Source: an uncultured Micrococcales bacterium (GTDB lineage Bacteria; Actinomycetota; Actinomycetes; Actinomycetales; Microbacteriaceae). From it: DNA of 21,510 nucleotides. Positions 20,695 to 21,510 of this stretch are shown here, piece after piece. The stretch spans positions 1-21,510 of the forward strand of contig CAIJWY010000044.1 of NCBI GenBank assembly GCA_903824455.1. The letters run 5' to 3'. The first letter of the stretch is position 1; every line of letters begins with the position of its first letter. A model generated the notes under the pieces. That model worked only from the letters and a program-made list of their open reading frames with translations, was not told the DNA's origin and ran no database searches. The position numbers and the translations under genes were made by a program.

Positions 20695-21510
20695 GTGTTC
20701 ACTAAATTCGTAGCTGGAATTTTCGACGTTTTTCGTCGATCAATTCAGGTGCGTTATGTAACCATCACAGTTGCTTTGAGCGTCGCCGCCCTGGTGGCCG
20801 TTGGAGGATTCCTATCCATATCGATTGGTAATGGTTTATTCCAGACTCGAGTAGACCAAATCCTTCAAGAATCGAAACTGGCAACCTCTGAGGTGCAAAA
20901 AACCTTTTCGGCCACTGGAAACACCGATGTGGTTTCGCTGCAAACCTTGGTGAATGAAGTCATTCCAAACTTGGAACAAAATATTGCCAATGGTTCTCGA
21001 AAAGTGGCACTGCTTCGAAGCCCGAATCAGGCAACCAATCAGTTTTTACAGTCCCCGATCTCTGGTGAACTGGCAATTTCAGACATACCGGTCACCCTGC
21101 GAGTCAAAGTAGCCGAAACTTCGAACAGGCTGGTTTATCGATCGATCACGATAATCAGTCAAGGAGTTTCGCACCCATCAATTGTGGTTGGCTCCAAAGT
21201 GGTGATCCCGGTGGCCGGCGACTATGAACTTTACCTCGTTTACGACATCTCGGACTCTCAGGCAACGCTTGATTTCATGCAGTCAACGCTGGCGCTCGGT
21301 GGCCTGGCGATGATTCTGCTTTTGGGTATAGTCGCCTACTACGTGACTAGGAGAATCGTCGCGCCGGTAGAGCGAGCCGCAATGGCAGCGGAGCTCTTGG
21401 CTCAGGGAGCGCTCGACCAGCGGCTCCCAGAGCGCGGGGAAGACGTGGTGGCCACCCTGGCGCGCTCATTCAATCGAATGGCTCAAAGTTTGGAAACCCA
21501 AATTGGCGAG
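20695..21510 (+). CDS. mtrB: Sensor histidine kinase MtrB, 5' part (runs off the window)
   Basis: First 272 codons of the kinase partner of MtrA; the frame is open to the last base. From the GTG at 20695 there is a short basic cytoplasmic start (FDVFRRSIQVRY), a first membrane helix (about 22-44), an extracytoplasmic sensor region of about 155 residues, and a second helix (about 199-217, STLALGGLAMILLLGIVAYYV). A HAMP domain follows (RRIVAPVERAAMAAELLAQGALDQRLPERGEDVVATLARSFNRMA). The VAPVE, LPERGEDVVATLARSFNRMA pattern matches MtrB proteins closely. The phosphoaccepting histidine and ATPase domain lie beyond the window. The GTG lies seven bases after the mtrA stop without an evident ribosome binding site, so translation is probably coupled. 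Confidence 0.93.
   Translation, partial: MFTKFVAGIFDVFRRSIQVRYVTITVALSVAALVAVGGFLSISIGNGLFQTRVDQILQESKLATSEVQKTFSATGNTDVVSLQTLVNEVIPNLEQNIANGSRKVALLRSPNQATNQFLQSPISGELAISDIPVTLRVKVAETSNRLVYRSITIISQGVSHPSIVVGSKVVIPVAGDYELYLVYDISDSQATLDFMQSTLALGGLAMILLLGIVAYYVTRRIVAPVERAAMAAELLAQGALDQRLPERGEDVVATLARSFNRMAQSLETQIGE

Noticed and set aside
20067..20702. 211-residue open frame antisense to mtrA
   Set aside because: It mirrors the complete mtrA coding region; the translated sequence shows no family features and an unusual composition rich in His, Gln and Asn.

Overview
The window reads as chromosome from an actinobacterium, most likely a Microbacteriaceae-type organism. The reasons are a WhiB-family regulator, an MtrA/MtrB two-component pair next to adenosylhomocysteinase, a DUF5719-type secreted protein, an LCP-family cell-wall ligase and a Rv3259-like degenerate metallopeptidase. 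Base composition looks moderate rather than very GC-rich, and the genes are packed with overlaps of 0 to 17 bases and very short intergenic gaps. This resembles the small, streamlined freshwater members of the family, but that is inference. I see no transposase, integrase, tRNA, rRNA or CRISPR array.

Layout: (1) 22-2092, a small membrane PH-domain protein followed by purK and purE, which carry out two consecutive steps of purine synthesis. (2) 2143-7238, a surface-glycopolymer block on the + strand: LCP-family ligase, a Wzm/TagG-like ABC permease, a Wzt/TagH-like ATPase, a family 2 glycosyltransferase and a CDP-glycerol glycerophosphotransferase-like (TagB/TagF) enzyme. Together they look like a pathway that builds a teichoic-acid-like polymer inside, exports it, and attaches it to peptidoglycan. 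(3) 7275-11197, a small lipoprotein translationally coupled to a 1153-residue secreted protein made of a cysteine-containing N-terminal domain, about 15 copies of a roughly 54-residue repeat, and a C-terminal LysM. This is the least understood part of the window. (4) 11194-13512 on the - strand, a Wzy/O-antigen-ligase-like membrane protein directly behind galE. (5) 13649-18091 on the + strand, whiB, a 923-residue membrane glycosyltransferase and a DUF5719-type secreted protein. (6) 18088-18492 on the - strand, a metallopeptidase-family protein without an HExxH motif. (7) 18525-21510, ahcY, mtrA and the first 272 codons of mtrB, which runs off the end.

Functionally, most of the window concerns the cell envelope: making, exporting, attaching and perhaps remodelling a surface polymer, alongside two regulators (WhiB and MtrAB) that in other actinobacteria control division and envelope homeostasis. 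Several genes without a ribosome binding site have a -10-like hexamer 6 to 8 bases before the start codon, suggesting leaderless transcripts. The most interesting regulatory sites are a 22-base imperfect palindrome between the putative -35 and -10 of whiB, and a divergent pair of identical TAAACT hexamers in the 32-base gap between the metallopeptidase gene and ahcY. Both convergent gene pairs end with 4-base overlapping stop codons.
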